From the NCBI RefSeq assembly GCF_000151205.2, contig NC_016051.1, positions 1,054,001-1,118,000 of the forward strand: a DNA stretch of 64,000 nucleotides. Direction: 5' to 3'. Source of the DNA: Thermococcus sp. AM4. Its GTDB lineage: Archaea; Methanobacteriota_B; Thermococci; Thermococcales; Thermococcaceae. Shown in pieces: positions 37,183 through 44,580 of this stretch; position 1 is the first letter of the stretch; every line of letters starts with the position of its first letter. Position numbers and translations under genes: made by a program. Below the pieces are notes generated by a model, which was not told the DNA's origin, made no database searches, and worked only from the letters and a program-made list of their open reading frames with translations.

Positions 37183-37626
37183 ATGGCTGGAAAGAAGGCC
37201 CCGTATGGTGAATTCGCCGGCAGGAAGCTCAAGCTCAAGAGGAAGAAGTTCCGCTGGAGCGACATCCGCTACAAGAGAAGGGTTCTCAGGCTCAAAGAGA
37301 AGAGCGACCCGCTCGAGGGAGCCCCGCAGGCGAAGGGAATAGTCCTCGAGAAGATCGCCGTTGAGGCAAAGCAGCCGAACTCGGCCATGCGTAAGGCCGT
37401 TAGGGTTCAGCTCATCAAGAACGGTAAGGTCGTCACCGCCTTCACCCCGGGTGACGGTGCCATAAACCACATCGACGAGCACGACGAGGTCATCATCGAG
37501 GGAATCGGTGGTCCTAAGGGCGGTTCGATGGGTGACATTCCGGGAATCAGGTACAAGGTCGTCAAGGTCAACAGGGTTTCCCTTAAGGAGCTCGTCAAGG
37601 GCAGGAAGGAGAAGCCGAGGAGGTGA
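37183..37626 (+). CDS. rps12: Ribosomal protein S12
   Basis: The 147-residue decoding-centre protein of the small subunit. Conserved parts are [31 protein letters not shown] and [27 protein letters not shown] (PNSAxRK and the second decoding loop). GAGGTGATGATC precedes ATG 37183, overruling the GTG at 37174. Confidence 0.97.
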   Translation: MAGKKAPYGEFAGRKLKLKRKKFRWSDIRYKRRVLRLKEKSDPLEGAPQAKGIVLEKIAVEAKQPNSAMRKAVRVQLIKNGKVVTAFTPGDGAINHIDEHDEVIIEGIGGPKGGSMGDIPGIRYKVVKVNRVSLKELVKGRKEKPRR

Positions 37627-37631
37627 AGCGA

Positions 37632-38279
37632 ATGGCCAAGGCAATCACAGAGCGCTTTTTCATTCCGAAGGAGCTCAAGGTCATGGGCAGGTGGAGCGTT
37701 GAGGACGTTACCGTCAACGACCCCTCCCTGAGGCCCTACATAGCCCTCGAACCGAGGATCCTCCCCCACAGCCACGGCAGGCACGCCAAGAAGCCCTTCG
37801 GCAAGGCCCAGGTTCACATCGTTGAGAGGCTCATCAACAAGGTCATGAGGAGCGGTGCCAGCCACTACAAGGCCGGCGGTCACTTCATGAGGCGCGAGCA
37901 CCGCTCGATAATGAGCAAGAAGATGAAAGCTTACGAGGTCGTCAAGGAGGCATTCATGATTATCGAGCGCAGGACCAAGCAGAACCCCATTCAGGTCCTC
38001 ATAAGGGCCATCGAGAACTCCGCCCCGAGGGAGGACACCACCACCATCGCCTTCGGTGGAATCCGCTACCACATGGCCGTTGACGTCTCCCCGCTCAGGA
38101 GGCTCGACATAGCTTTGAAGAACATCGCCCTCGGCGCGAGCATAAAGTGCTACCGCAACAAGACAACTTTCGCCCAGGCTCTTGCCGAGGAGATAATCGC
38201 CGCCGCCAACAGGGACCCGAAGAGCTTCGCCTACAGCAAGAAGGAAGAAATCGAGAGGATCGCCCAGTCCTCCCGCTGA
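37632..38279 (+). CDS. rps7: Ribosomal protein S7
   Basis: A 215-residue S7, the primary binder of the 16S rRNA 3' domain. Recognisable are [56 protein letters not shown] and [30 protein letters not shown]. The ATG at 37632 follows GAGGTGAAGCGA. Last gene of the operon; the next genes are an accessory toxin-antitoxin pair, so tuf does not follow here. Confidence 0.97.
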   Translation: MAKAITERFFIPKELKVMGRWSVEDVTVNDPSLRPYIALEPRILPHSHGRHAKKPFGKAQVHIVERLINKVMRSGASHYKAGGHFMRREHRSIMSKKMKAYEVVKEAFMIIERRTKQNPIQVLIRAIENSAPREDTTTIAFGGIRYHMAVDVSPLRRLDIALKNIALGASIKCYRNKTTFAQALAEEIIAAANRDPKSFAYSKKEEIERIAQSSR

Positions 38280-38381
38280 GGGCTGGAGCTTTTCTCACAA
38301 TTCCCACTATTTTCTGCTTTCTTGTGTGTTTGTCGGAAGGTTTTTATGCTTGAGAGGTAAGACTATTTTGGTGAATGTAAG

Positions 38382-38633
38382 ATGACAACTGTAAGAGTTT
38401 CTTCAAAAGGTCAGATAGTCTTACCCAAAGCCATTCGCGAAAAGTTCGGCATCAAAGAGGGCGACGAGCTTGAGGTTCTTGACTTTGGGAACGAGATAGT
38501 TATAGTTCCTGTGAAGAAGGACATTGAACTCATGGGAATACTGAAGTCTGACAAGCCGCTCAAGGAAATAATGAGAGAAGTAAGGGCCGAGGAAGAAGAG
38601 CTGGAGGCCAGAAAATGGAAGTTGAGAGAGTAG
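38382..38633 (+). CDS. AbrB-type antitoxin (VapB)
   Basis: An 83-residue antitoxin. It has an N-terminal swapped-hairpin AbrB DNA-binding domain (VRVSSKGQIVLPKAIREKFGIKEGDELEV, residues 4-32) and a C-terminal toxin-binding tail rich in Glu/Arg. It binds its own promoter with the toxin. Its last 19 bases overlap the vapC start, the classic TA arrangement. The short sequence GTAAGA occurs three times around the start (38358, 38376, 38390) and might be an operator. Promoter: GGTTTTTATGC at 38338. Confidence 0.9.
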   Translation: MTTVRVSSKGQIVLPKAIREKFGIKEGDELEVLDFGNEIVIVPVKKDIELMGILKSDKPLKEIMREVRAEEEELEARKWKLRE

Positions 38634-39019
38634 TGCTCGACAGCTACGCTATCCTTGCCTATCTCCTTCACGAGAGAGGTGCGGAACGAGTCAGGGATTT
38701 ACTAAGAAAAGCCGAAAGGGGGGAAGTGGAGGTCTATATGAACGTTGTAAACCTCGGTGAAGTTTATTACATCGTAGCACGCAGAAAGGGAGTTGATATC
38801 GCAGATTTTATTATAGCCAATTTGTTGAAAAGCCCGATTTTATTTGTTCACGTTGATGAGCGTCTTTCCCTCATTGCGGGCAGGATAAAGGCCTTTCACA
38901 AGTTGAGTTATGCGGATGCTTTTGCCGCAGCTACCGCGATAGATCTCGACGCTGTTCTTTTGACCGGAGACGACGAGTTCAAGAGCGTTGAGGATAAGGT
39001 CAAGATTGAGTGGCTTTGA
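38615..39019 (+). CDS. PIN-domain toxin ribonuclease (VapC)
   Basis: A 134-residue PIN endoribonuclease. The four acidic metal ligands are visible: D in VLDSYAILAYL (about 9), E in NLGEVYYIV, D in LSYADAFAAATA and D in LTGDDEFKSV. Such toxins cleave tRNA or rRNA when the antitoxin is lost. It starts inside the antitoxin gene. A CCCTTC-GGGA-GAAGGG hairpin follows 20 bp after the stop. Confidence 0.9.
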   Translation: MEVERVVLDSYAILAYLLHERGAERVRDLLRKAERGEVEVYMNVVNLGEVYYIVARRKGVDIADFIIANLLKSPILFVHVDERLSLIAGRIKAFHKLSYADAFAAATAIDLDAVLLTGDDEFKSVEDKVKIEWL

Positions 39020-39039
39020 CCTTTTCTCCAGATATTATA

Positions 39040-39055
39040 CCCTTCGGGAGAAGGG
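39040..39055 (+). terminator. Hairpin after vapC
   Basis: CCCTTC-GGGA-GAAGGG, a 6-bp stem. It includes the first of three GGAGAAGGGAAAT repeats (39047-39059). A terminator role is a guess; there is no T tract behind it. Confidence 0.35.
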
Positions 39056-39075
39056 AAATCTATAAGTACCCGGAG

Positions 39076-39091
39076 GGAGAAGGGAAATGGA
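39076..39091 (+). repeat. GGAGAAGGGAAATGGA repeat, copy 1
   Basis: Identical to 40120-40135, and similarity continues a little further (TGTCATTA versus CTGCCATTA). It includes the start codon of the membrane protein gene. A shorter copy lies at 39047-39059. Confidence 0.7.
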
Positions 39092-39497
39092 TGTCATTAC
39101 TGCCCTTGGAGTGTATTCTGCCATTGGCATCATGATTGGAAGTTATGATGTAATAGTTGGCCTCTTTGAGCCAGAGCGAAAGATTGAAGACTACGAAACT
39201 GCAAAAGAAATTCAGGCTCAAAAGGACAACCTCATCAAGGGCATACTCTTCACGTCGCTCGTGACTTTGCCCTCATTCTCCTTCTGGGTTTCTTTTGGCC
39301 CTGTTCTTTCTGAAGACTATGCTAACAGTACTTGGGCCCAGCTACTTTTCTTTGTATTCTTCCTCGGTGCTTGGGCGAGGCTAATATATAAGCTGTATCT
39401 CTGGAAAAGGCTCGGTGACATGTATAAGGAAATACTTCTCCAAAAGGCCATTGCCAAGGGCGTAGAACTCGGAATGAAAAAGGCAAAGGAGGGCTAA
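39087..39497 (+). CDS. Small membrane protein, unknown
   Basis: 136 residues with three hydrophobic segments: 5-27 (ALGVYSAIGIMIGSYDVIVGLF), about 50-75 (ILFTSLVTLPSFSFWVSFG) and 83-104 (AQLLFFVFFLGAWARLIYKLYLW). A charged C-terminal helix follows. I recognise no family. It is more AT-rich than the core genes, lies between two toxin-antitoxin pairs, and its stop overlaps the stop of the convergent vapC. The ATG lies in the repeat unit, with GGAGGGAGAAGGG acting as ribosome binding site. Confidence 0.65.
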   Translation: MDVITALGVYSAIGIMIGSYDVIVGLFEPERKIEDYETAKEIQAQKDNLIKGILFTSLVTLPSFSFWVSFGPVLSEDYANSTWAQLLFFVFFLGAWARLIYKLYLWKRLGDMYKEILLQKAIAKGVELGMKKAKEG

Positions 39498-39898
39498 CTC
39501 CTCTCATCAACCTTCTCAAAGGGGTTGTATATCCTCAGTCCCTCAATCTTCTCAAAGTCTTTAACGTTCCTCGTAACAAGGGTTAAATTGTGAACGAGCG
39601 CCGTCGCCGCTATAACCGCATCGGGGAGCTTTATGCTCACCTTCCGCCTGAGCTCAATGGCAACGTCTGCTATCTCGTCAGTGAGGGGTATGATGTTGGC
39701 AAAGCTTATGAATTCCTTCGACTTCTCAAAGCCCTCCGGAGTGTGCCCCTTCCAGCCGAGGAACTCTATCTTCGTGATTATGGAAATATTAAAGCTCTTT
39801 CTGAGTATTTCCTCAACCTTCGAGAGCTCTTCCTCTGGAATTGCGTCCGCAAGGTAGTAGATGAGAATGTTGGTGTCAATCAAAAATCCCTCTCCCAT
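39494..39898 (-). CDS. PIN-domain toxin ribonuclease (second VapC)
   Basis: A 134-residue PIN protein: FLIDTNILIYYLAD (D8), TKIEFLGW (E about 44), KLPDAVIAATALVHN (D) and LVTRNVKDFEKI near the end, as in standard VapC. It belongs to a different VapC branch from the one at 38615. It begins within the last 19 bases of the upstream antitoxin gene. Confidence 0.9.
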   Translation of the reverse strand: MGEGFLIDTNILIYYLADAIPEEELSKVEEILRKSFNISIITKIEFLGWKGHTPEGFEKSKEFISFANIIPLTDEIADVAIELRRKVSIKLPDAVIAATALVHNLTLVTRNVKDFEKIEGLRIYNPFEKVDERS

Positions 39899-40068
39899 TC
39901 TTCCCTCAGCTCCCTGAGGCTCTCCCCAAGGTTTTTCTTTTCCCTGTAAATTCCGCGGTACTTCGATGGCTCAAAGAACTCGGCCTTAATCTTCTCCCAG
40001 AGTTCAGGAGGAATTATAACGCCCTTAATCTTCCCGTGCTCGTCGTAAATGTACTCAACACCCTCCAT
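39880..40068 (-). CDS. Putative antitoxin of the second VapBC pair
   Basis: A 62-residue charged protein (MEGVEYIYDEHGKIKGVIIPPELWEKI ... LRELREEWERDF). The opening resembles the Phd/RelB-like antitoxin pattern 'xxxxDexGkpkaVliPxexWexi' common beside archaeal VapC genes. The C-terminal helix is the probable toxin contact. It overlaps vapC by 19 bp, the same overlap as in the first pair. Confidence 0.8.
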   Translation of the reverse strand: MEGVEYIYDEHGKIKGVIIPPELWEKIKAEFFEPSKYRGIYREKKNLGESLRELREEWERDF

Positions 40069-40119
40069 ACCTACACCGGAAGAAGTTTTGTTCCACGCAT
40101 ATTTAATCCCTTCGCTTCA

Positions 40120-40135
40120 GGAGAAGGGAAATGGA
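40120..40135 (+). repeat. GGAGAAGGGAAATGGA repeat, copy 2
   Basis: Matches 39076-39091 exactly. CCCTTC upstream (40109-40114) can pair with GAAGGG, as at 39040. The two copies flank the membrane protein gene and the second VapBC pair. Confidence 0.7.
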
Positions 40136-40203
40136 CTGCCATTAATTGGTTTGTGTGATGAAATTCTGTCCCTCATCTAATGGACGAGGCTTTCGGGGAA
40201 AAT

Positions 40204-40944
40204 TCAATCGTCCCACTTACAGTTGCTAAACCTCACCCTGAATGAGTCCCTATCTTTATCGATTCTCGGTGAAAATCTGGCGTAATAGCTGTCGTAGGCG
40301 AAGTCGTCGAAGACCATTCGGCCGCCACCTCTCACCTGCAGGGGCGTTCCTTTCCCAGTAACCTCAACTCTCAGCACTCCGCCGTTTCTGGGTAAAAATC
40401 TGAACCCCCTAATAACGCCCCGGAATGGTCTCACTGTGATAGCACTCTCCCAGAAGTCCAGAAGCACAGGCGAGAGCCGACCCTTTATTTTTATGAACTC
40501 ACCCCGTTTGAAAATAATCTCCCCTGTGAGTTGCTTCTCGATGGGAACGTACATGAGCGACTCACGTCCCGCCCTACAAAGCCGACAGCGGACTGGAAAA
40601 TTTATCACTGCCCTGGAGAGAACCCCAAAGTCCACAACCAGGTAAACCACTCCCCAGTAGGTTTCCTCCCCATCATCGCACGGCACTTCCCGCCCTGCTT
40701 CAGGTGTTATAGTCCGTGCGTATCCGCCGAGAATTCTGGCGACTGCTCTATACGTTCCCTCATCGTCCAGGGGCTCGATTAAAGGGGTGGCATTCTTTAG
40801 AACTTCCACTTTGTCTATGGTGGTCTCGATAGCAGGTTCTACCTCAATCTCCTGCCCTATCCTGAACACTTCAAAGGGGTCCCTCAGGCCACCAGAGGTT
40901 ATGTCCGAAAGCGTTGTATCGTCAATGTAGAGGTTTAGCTCCAT
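40204..40944 (-). CDS. Hypothetical protein (246 aa)
   Basis: No family recognised. Predicted soluble and beta-rich (VEVLKNATPLIEPLDDEGTYRAVARILGGYART, VRPFRGVIRGFRFLPRNGGVLRVEVTGKGTPL). It has one CRLCRAG and an isolated Cys near the C-terminus (SNCKWDD). There is no signal peptide. It lies in the accessory region downstream of the phosphodiesterase-family gene. Ribosome binding site GGTGGCGCAGAC precedes ATG 40944. Confidence 0.65.
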   Translation of the reverse strand: MELNLYIDDTTLSDITSGGLRDPFEVFRIGQEIEVEPAIETTIDKVEVLKNATPLIEPLDDEGTYRAVARILGGYARTITPEAGREVPCDDGEETYWGVVYLVVDFGVLSRAVINFPVRCRLCRAGRESLMYVPIEKQLTGEIIFKRGEFIKIKGRLSPVLLDFWESAITVRPFRGVIRGFRFLPRNGGVLRVEVTGKGTPLQVRGGGRMVFDDFAYDSYYARFSPRIDKDRDSFRVRFSNCKWDD

Positions 40945-40973
40945 GTCTGCGCCACCGATTTCAATTATATCAA

Positions 40974-42092
40974 TTATATCAGACTCTCCCCCACCATGTT
41001 TCCCGGCTTCTCAACTCCGAAGAACTTCAGAACCGTCGGCGCTATGTCCATGAGGCTCGACTCGTCGAGCTTAACCTCCTCAAACCCCCAGAGAATCAGC
41101 GGGACCTTCATCACAGGCTCGTTCATCGAGCCGTGCATGCCCTTGACCCAGTGGCTTGCCCCCTTTATCCCCTTGCACATCCTGTGGGAGCAGAACCAGT
41201 AGCCGGGTTTGGCAGAGACTATCAGCTCCCCGCTGTTCGGGCTGTTGAGATGAGGTAGGTCCTCGCGGAAGAAGACGGCCTTAACTCCCGGCGCCCTCCT
41301 CAGGACTTCAAAGGCTTCCTCGGCCTCGTTTGGGTTTCTCAGATAAACGTGAACGCCTCCGCCGGAGGAAACGCGGAGCGTTTCAATCCCGTGCTTTCTC
41401 AAATAGACCTTTAAGTTCACCCACGTGTGAACCTCCTCCTGCCCGTGGTCGGCGAAGATTATAAAAGCGTACTCGTCCTTGAGGCGCTCCCAGAGGGTTC
41501 TGACCGCGGTATCAACCGTCTCAACGGCCTTTAGAGAGCCTTCACTCAACGGCCCGTGGTCGTGGCTCATTCCATCTATCGAGGCGAAGTGAACGAGCAG
41601 CAAATCCGGTTTGCACTCCTCATATAGGTAAAGGGCCGAGTTTAGAACCCACACGTCTTTCCTCCAGTCACGCCCGTGCTGTCTGTACATCTTGTCGCTC
41701 GCAAAGAACGGCGGAAAAATCCTCACGTCGGTTCCGCTGAAGGGGGGCATCGTGTAGCCCGAAACGCTCGCCGTTCTAACCCCCCTCTGGCGGAGCAGGT
41801 CAACGATTGTTGGGGCCTTTATGACCTTGTGGGGATTGAAGGCAACCTCGTAGTCGTAGAAGTTCACCTTTCTGTCGGTTAGCCTGTCGTAGTAGCCGTT
41901 CTCAACGACGCCGTGGTCCCTCGGCCAGACCCCGGTCATCACGCTCGTGTGCACTAAATCCGTCAGCGTCGGGAAGATGGAATCCACAACGGCGAAGCTC
42001 CCGGTTTCAGCCAACTCGCTCAGGAACGGCATGTGCTTGAGGTTGTAAACCCCGTTTCCGTCGAGGCTTATGAGGGCGAGCTTTTTTCTCAT
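40974..42092 (-). CDS. Alkaline phosphatase superfamily protein (type I phosphodiesterase/nucleotide pyrophosphatase-like)
   Basis: A 372-residue metal-dependent hydrolase. Metal and nucleophile signatures are LISLDGNGVYNLKHMPFL (first Asp), FPTLTDLVHTSVMTGVWPRDHGVVENGYYDR (the catalytic Thr region), HFASIDGMSHDHGP and FADHGQEE. A late GMHGS supplies the last His. The superfamily hydrolyses phosphomono- or diesters; the substrate is unknown. There is no signal peptide, so it is cytosolic. The start ATG 42092 lacks a ribosome binding site and sits about 25 bp after AAAGTTTAAATTT, suggesting a leaderless message. Confidence 0.85.
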   Translation of the reverse strand: MRKKLALISLDGNGVYNLKHMPFLSELAETGSFAVVDSIFPTLTDLVHTSVMTGVWPRDHGVVENGYYDRLTDRKVNFYDYEVAFNPHKVIKAPTIVDLLRQRGVRTASVSGYTMPPFSGTDVRIFPPFFASDKMYRQHGRDWRKDVWVLNSALYLYEECKPDLLLVHFASIDGMSHDHGPLSEGSLKAVETVDTAVRTLWERLKDEYAFIIFADHGQEEVHTWVNLKVYLRKHGIETLRVSSGGGVHVYLRNPNEAEEAFEVLRRAPGVKAVFFREDLPHLNSPNSGELIVSAKPGYWFCSHRMCKGIKGASHWVKGMHGSMNEPVMKVPLILWGFEEVKLDESSLMDIAPTVLKFFGVEKPGNMVGESLI

Positions 42093-42127
42093 GACGTCCA
42101 ATTACATTGGGGAAATTTAAACTTTGT

Positions 42128-42898
42128 CTATTGGGAATTCTTGTTGAGAACTCCTTGAATGAAAGCTACTAAAATGTCTCCGGATATTGGGGTTGTGTAA
42201 TCGTCTGAAGAACCCAATTGAAGGCTAAATTTTGTAAATCCATCAAAATATAGTGGCTTCTCTCTTCCCTCCTTTCCAATCAAGAGGCCGTCCCTGTGAG
42301 GAGTTAATGATACTAATTTTTTATACGGAATTGTGAGGGTCCGCTTTTGTCCGACAAATACTATCCTAGAATTCGTCACAACGAATGAACCAACGTCTAC
42401 TAGGTCTATTTTTTCAAATTTATATGGTACCGATGTGCCTCCACCTATATAAACCCCTTTTGCAACTCTAAATCCCCCTCCTCCATAGTTGCGAATGGTA
42501 TAACGCCGGGGTTCGTAGAATGAGATATCCGGAAGTCCAAGATATATAATTTCGTTTTTCTTTGGGATGATTGGGGCAGAAACAACAAGTTTAGCATCAT
42601 CCAAAAATTCCCCAGACTGCAATGACTCTATGAGCACCTTATGGAATAGGTGCTGGGAAATTACTCTATTCCACTCTTCAATAGTCCTGGGTTTATTGGG
42701 AATTTCGGCAAGATATGAGTAATTATTTGCATCAAACCAATTTAGTTTGTATCTCTTTCCAAGCACTTTCTCAAATCTCGTGCCACAATAAGGACACTCA
42801 AGTATCTTTATCTTCCTTTTTAAAATAGACCCTATTATCTTGTATTTCTCTTCAAGTGTAGCCTTTTGACAGACGGGACAGGGGTAACTTTCTTCCAT
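42128..42898 (-). CDS. Zinc-ribbon-containing hypothetical protein (256 aa), likely acquired
   Basis: It opens with a CxxC...CxxC zinc ribbon (YPCPVCQK at 5-12 and ECPYCGT near 37). A long alpha/beta region follows, ending in a PH-like or SHOCT-like beta segment (FVVTNSRIVFVGQKRTLTIPYKKLVSLTPHRDGLLIGK), a pattern seen in proteins that detect lipids or serve as adaptors. The base composition is visibly AT-richer than the neighbours, and its upstream side borders the TnpB element. Start: ATG 42898 with GGGTGAT; ATG 42904 is possible. Function is unknown. Confidence 0.65.
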   Translation of the reverse strand: MEESYPCPVCQKATLEEKYKIIGSILKRKIKILECPYCGTRFEKVLGKRYKLNWFDANNYSYLAEIPNKPRTIEEWNRVISQHLFHKVLIESLQSGEFLDDAKLVVSAPIIPKKNEIIYLGLPDISFYEPRRYTIRNYGGGGFRVAKGVYIGGGTSVPYKFEKIDLVDVGSFVVTNSRIVFVGQKRTLTIPYKKLVSLTPHRDGLLIGKEGREKPLYFDGFTKFSLQLGSSDDYTTPISGDILVAFIQGVLNKNSQ

Positions 42899-43059
42899 TA
42901 ACATCACCCAGTAGGTATGTTGACCGGTCTTAAATAAACATTTAGGATACCAAAGCTGTGGTGTCAGTCCTGACTTTTTTCTTTTATAAGCTGAGGGGTC
43001 ACTCTGGGTCAGAAAACATGCGCCGAAAGGCTTATGAATTTGACCATATTAACACTAAT

Positions 43060-43088
43060 GGCATTGATTAATGGGGGTTCTTAATGCC
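43060..43088 (+). repeat. Left-end hairpin of the TnpB element
   Basis: GGCATT pairs with AATGCC around a 17-base loop. TnpA-type transposases recognise such subterminal hairpins. TTGAT, a frequent target/TAM-like pentamer in this family, occurs within the loop boundary at 43064. Confidence 0.5.
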
Positions 43089-43178
43089 AGTGAAAAATAC
43101 GGAAAATTCGGGAGCCTTGAGGTGGCTGTAACTAAAACTATGAAACTTTAGATTAAAAGAAGCTGGAAGTGAGAAGCA

Positions 43179-44501
43179 ATGAAGCGGTCGGTAACAGTAA
43201 GACTCCAGCCCTCAAAGGAGCAGGAGAAAATCCTTTTTGAGTTGGCTTACTCCACCGCAGTAGTCTGGAACAAACTCAATTACAAACGCTTAAGACAGTT
43301 CAAAGAATTCGGCAAAATCGATTTTAATGGAACGGAAAAAGAGGCTTATCATGAGTTCAAAAACTGGATTGGTGGTTCAACGGTTCAACAATTAGCCCGA
43401 AAGAACGCTGAAGCGTGGCGTTCATTCTTCTCGCTTAACAGGAAGAAAAAGAATGGCGAACTTCCCGAATGGTTCAAGCCAAGACCACCAAAATTCATTA
43501 GAGAGAAGAACAGGCGGAAACTCTTCATAATTCCTCTCAGGAACGACCAGTATCAGGTTAAGGGAAATGTTCTCGAATTGAGAAGACTTGGTAAGTTCGG
43601 AAAACTCAAAATCCAGTTCAAAGGAAGAATACACTTGAAGGGGAAACAGGGACGCTTGGAAATCACTTACGACTCCGTTAAACGGAAGTGGTATGCCCAC
43701 GTAAGCCTCACAGTCGAGGAAAGACTTGAAAGTGAGGAATGGGTTGCACTCTCAAGAACTCCTAAGGGAGACCTCTCAGCTGGCATCGACCTTGGAGTAA
43801 ACAACCTGATGGCCATCTACGTTGAGAATGGAGAGAGCTTCCTCGTGAATGGAAGGCCGCTCAAAAGCATTGACTTTTACTGGAGAAGAAAAATCGCCGA
43901 GTATCAGTCAAAACTCAACAAGTCTGGAGCTAAAACTAGTAGAAAACTCAAGAAAATGCACGATAAAGCGAAACTTCAGACTGAACATTACATTAACACG
44001 GCAGTTAGACAAACGGTTAGGAAACTCTATGAGTTGGGTGTTTCTAAGATTGTGATTGGTTACCCAAAGGGAATAGCTCGGAACTCTAACAAGGGCAAAA
44101 AGCAAAACTTCCTCCTCTCCCATGTCTGGCGGTTTAATTATGCTATCAAACGCTTGACGGAAGTTGCGGAAGAGTATGGTATTCAAGTCGTGCTTGTTAA
44201 TGAGGCTTTCACTTCTCAATCCTGCCCTCTCTGTGGCCAACGCCACTCTAACGGGAGGATTTTTAGAGGTTTATTCAAGTGCCACAGGGAGGGCGTTGTA
44301 ATGAATGCAGATTTGGTGGGGGCTTTTAACATTTTGAAGAAGGTAGTGAAAACCATAACCCCGAGCCTCCCGGCTTTATCGGGAGGTAGGGGTAATCGGG
44401 GGAAGGCCCTCCCGGAGGGGTTCGAAGAACCCGCTCTAACGGGTTCCCTAGTGAAAACCCCTCAAACCTCCCCACCAACGGCGAGGGTTCCAACAGTTTA
44501 A
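43179..44501 (+). CDS. tnpB: TnpB RNA-guided endonuclease (OrfB family)
   Basis: 440 residues. An N-terminal helix-turn-helix/WED part (MKRSVTVRLQPSKEQEKILFELAYSTAVVWNKLN) precedes a RuvC nuclease with an apparently complete triad: D204 in GIDLGVNN, E342 in NEAFTSQ and D378 in NADLVGAFN. The zinc ribbon has C349, C352 and C368, but the fourth ligand position (371) is Glu (CHREG). The last 45 residues (after ILKK) are non-conserved and overlie GC-rich RNA hairpins. TnpB uses a right-end RNA to cut DNA beside a TAM, helping the element persist. ATG 43179 has a weak GTGAGAAG site. Confidence 0.9.
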   Translation: MKRSVTVRLQPSKEQEKILFELAYSTAVVWNKLNYKRLRQFKEFGKIDFNGTEKEAYHEFKNWIGGSTVQQLARKNAEAWRSFFSLNRKKKNGELPEWFKPRPPKFIREKNRRKLFIIPLRNDQYQVKGNVLELRRLGKFGKLKIQFKGRIHLKGKQGRLEITYDSVKRKWYAHVSLTVEERLESEEWVALSRTPKGDLSAGIDLGVNNLMAIYVENGESFLVNGRPLKSIDFYWRRKIAEYQSKLNKSGAKTSRKLKKMHDKAKLQTEHYINTAVRQTVRKLYELGVSKIVIGYPKGIARNSNKGKKQNFLLSHVWRFNYAIKRLTEVAEEYGIQVVLVNEAFTSQSCPLCGQRHSNGRIFRGLFKCHREGVVMNADLVGAFNILKKVVKTITPSLPALSGGRGNRGKALPEGFEEPALTGSLVKTPQTSPPTARVPTV

Positions 44502-44570
44502 TCCCTTGCCATTGACGGGGAGGAGGTCAGGTGCACTCATCACCGCTCGGTGGGATGGAGCGGTCATCAT
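44366..44570 (+). ncRNA. Candidate omega RNA (right-end guide RNA scaffold) of TnpB
   Basis: The tnpB 3' end and the following 70 bp contain stacked hairpins. They are CCTCCCG/CGGGAGG (44366-44386), a CCCTCC/GGAGGGG hairpin (about 44408-44420), GAACCCG/CGGGTTC (44427-44446) and the right-end ACCGCTC/GAGCGGT (44542-44564). Omega RNAs of IS200/IS605 elements come from this position and end at the right boundary, with the flanking host DNA supplying the guide. Start and end are approximate. Confidence 0.55.
44542..44564 (+). repeat. Right-end hairpin of the TnpB element
   Basis: ACCGCTC-GGTGGGATG-GAGCGGT, a perfect 7-bp stem, 16 bp before the nre stop codon. Confidence 0.65.
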
Positions 44571-44580
44571 TCACCGGGCT

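Larger units (their letters stand above)
43053..44564 (+). mobile_element. Solo tnpB element of the IS200/IS605 group (no tnpA)
   Basis: A tnpB gene bounded by subterminal hairpins: left GGCATT/AATGCC (43060-43065 / 43083-43088, extended by CAC/GTG), and right ACCGCTC/GAGCGGT (44542-44548 / 44558-44564). There is no tnpA transposase in the element, so it would need one in trans. The exact ends cannot be fixed without an empty-site comparison; the right end must lie before or at the nre stop at 44581. Confidence 0.7.

Noticed and set aside
42905-43052. tnpA transposase remnant upstream of tnpB
   Set aside because: No frame with the HUH/Y1 motif; the stretch holds only the promoter of the zinc-ribbon gene and the probable left flank.
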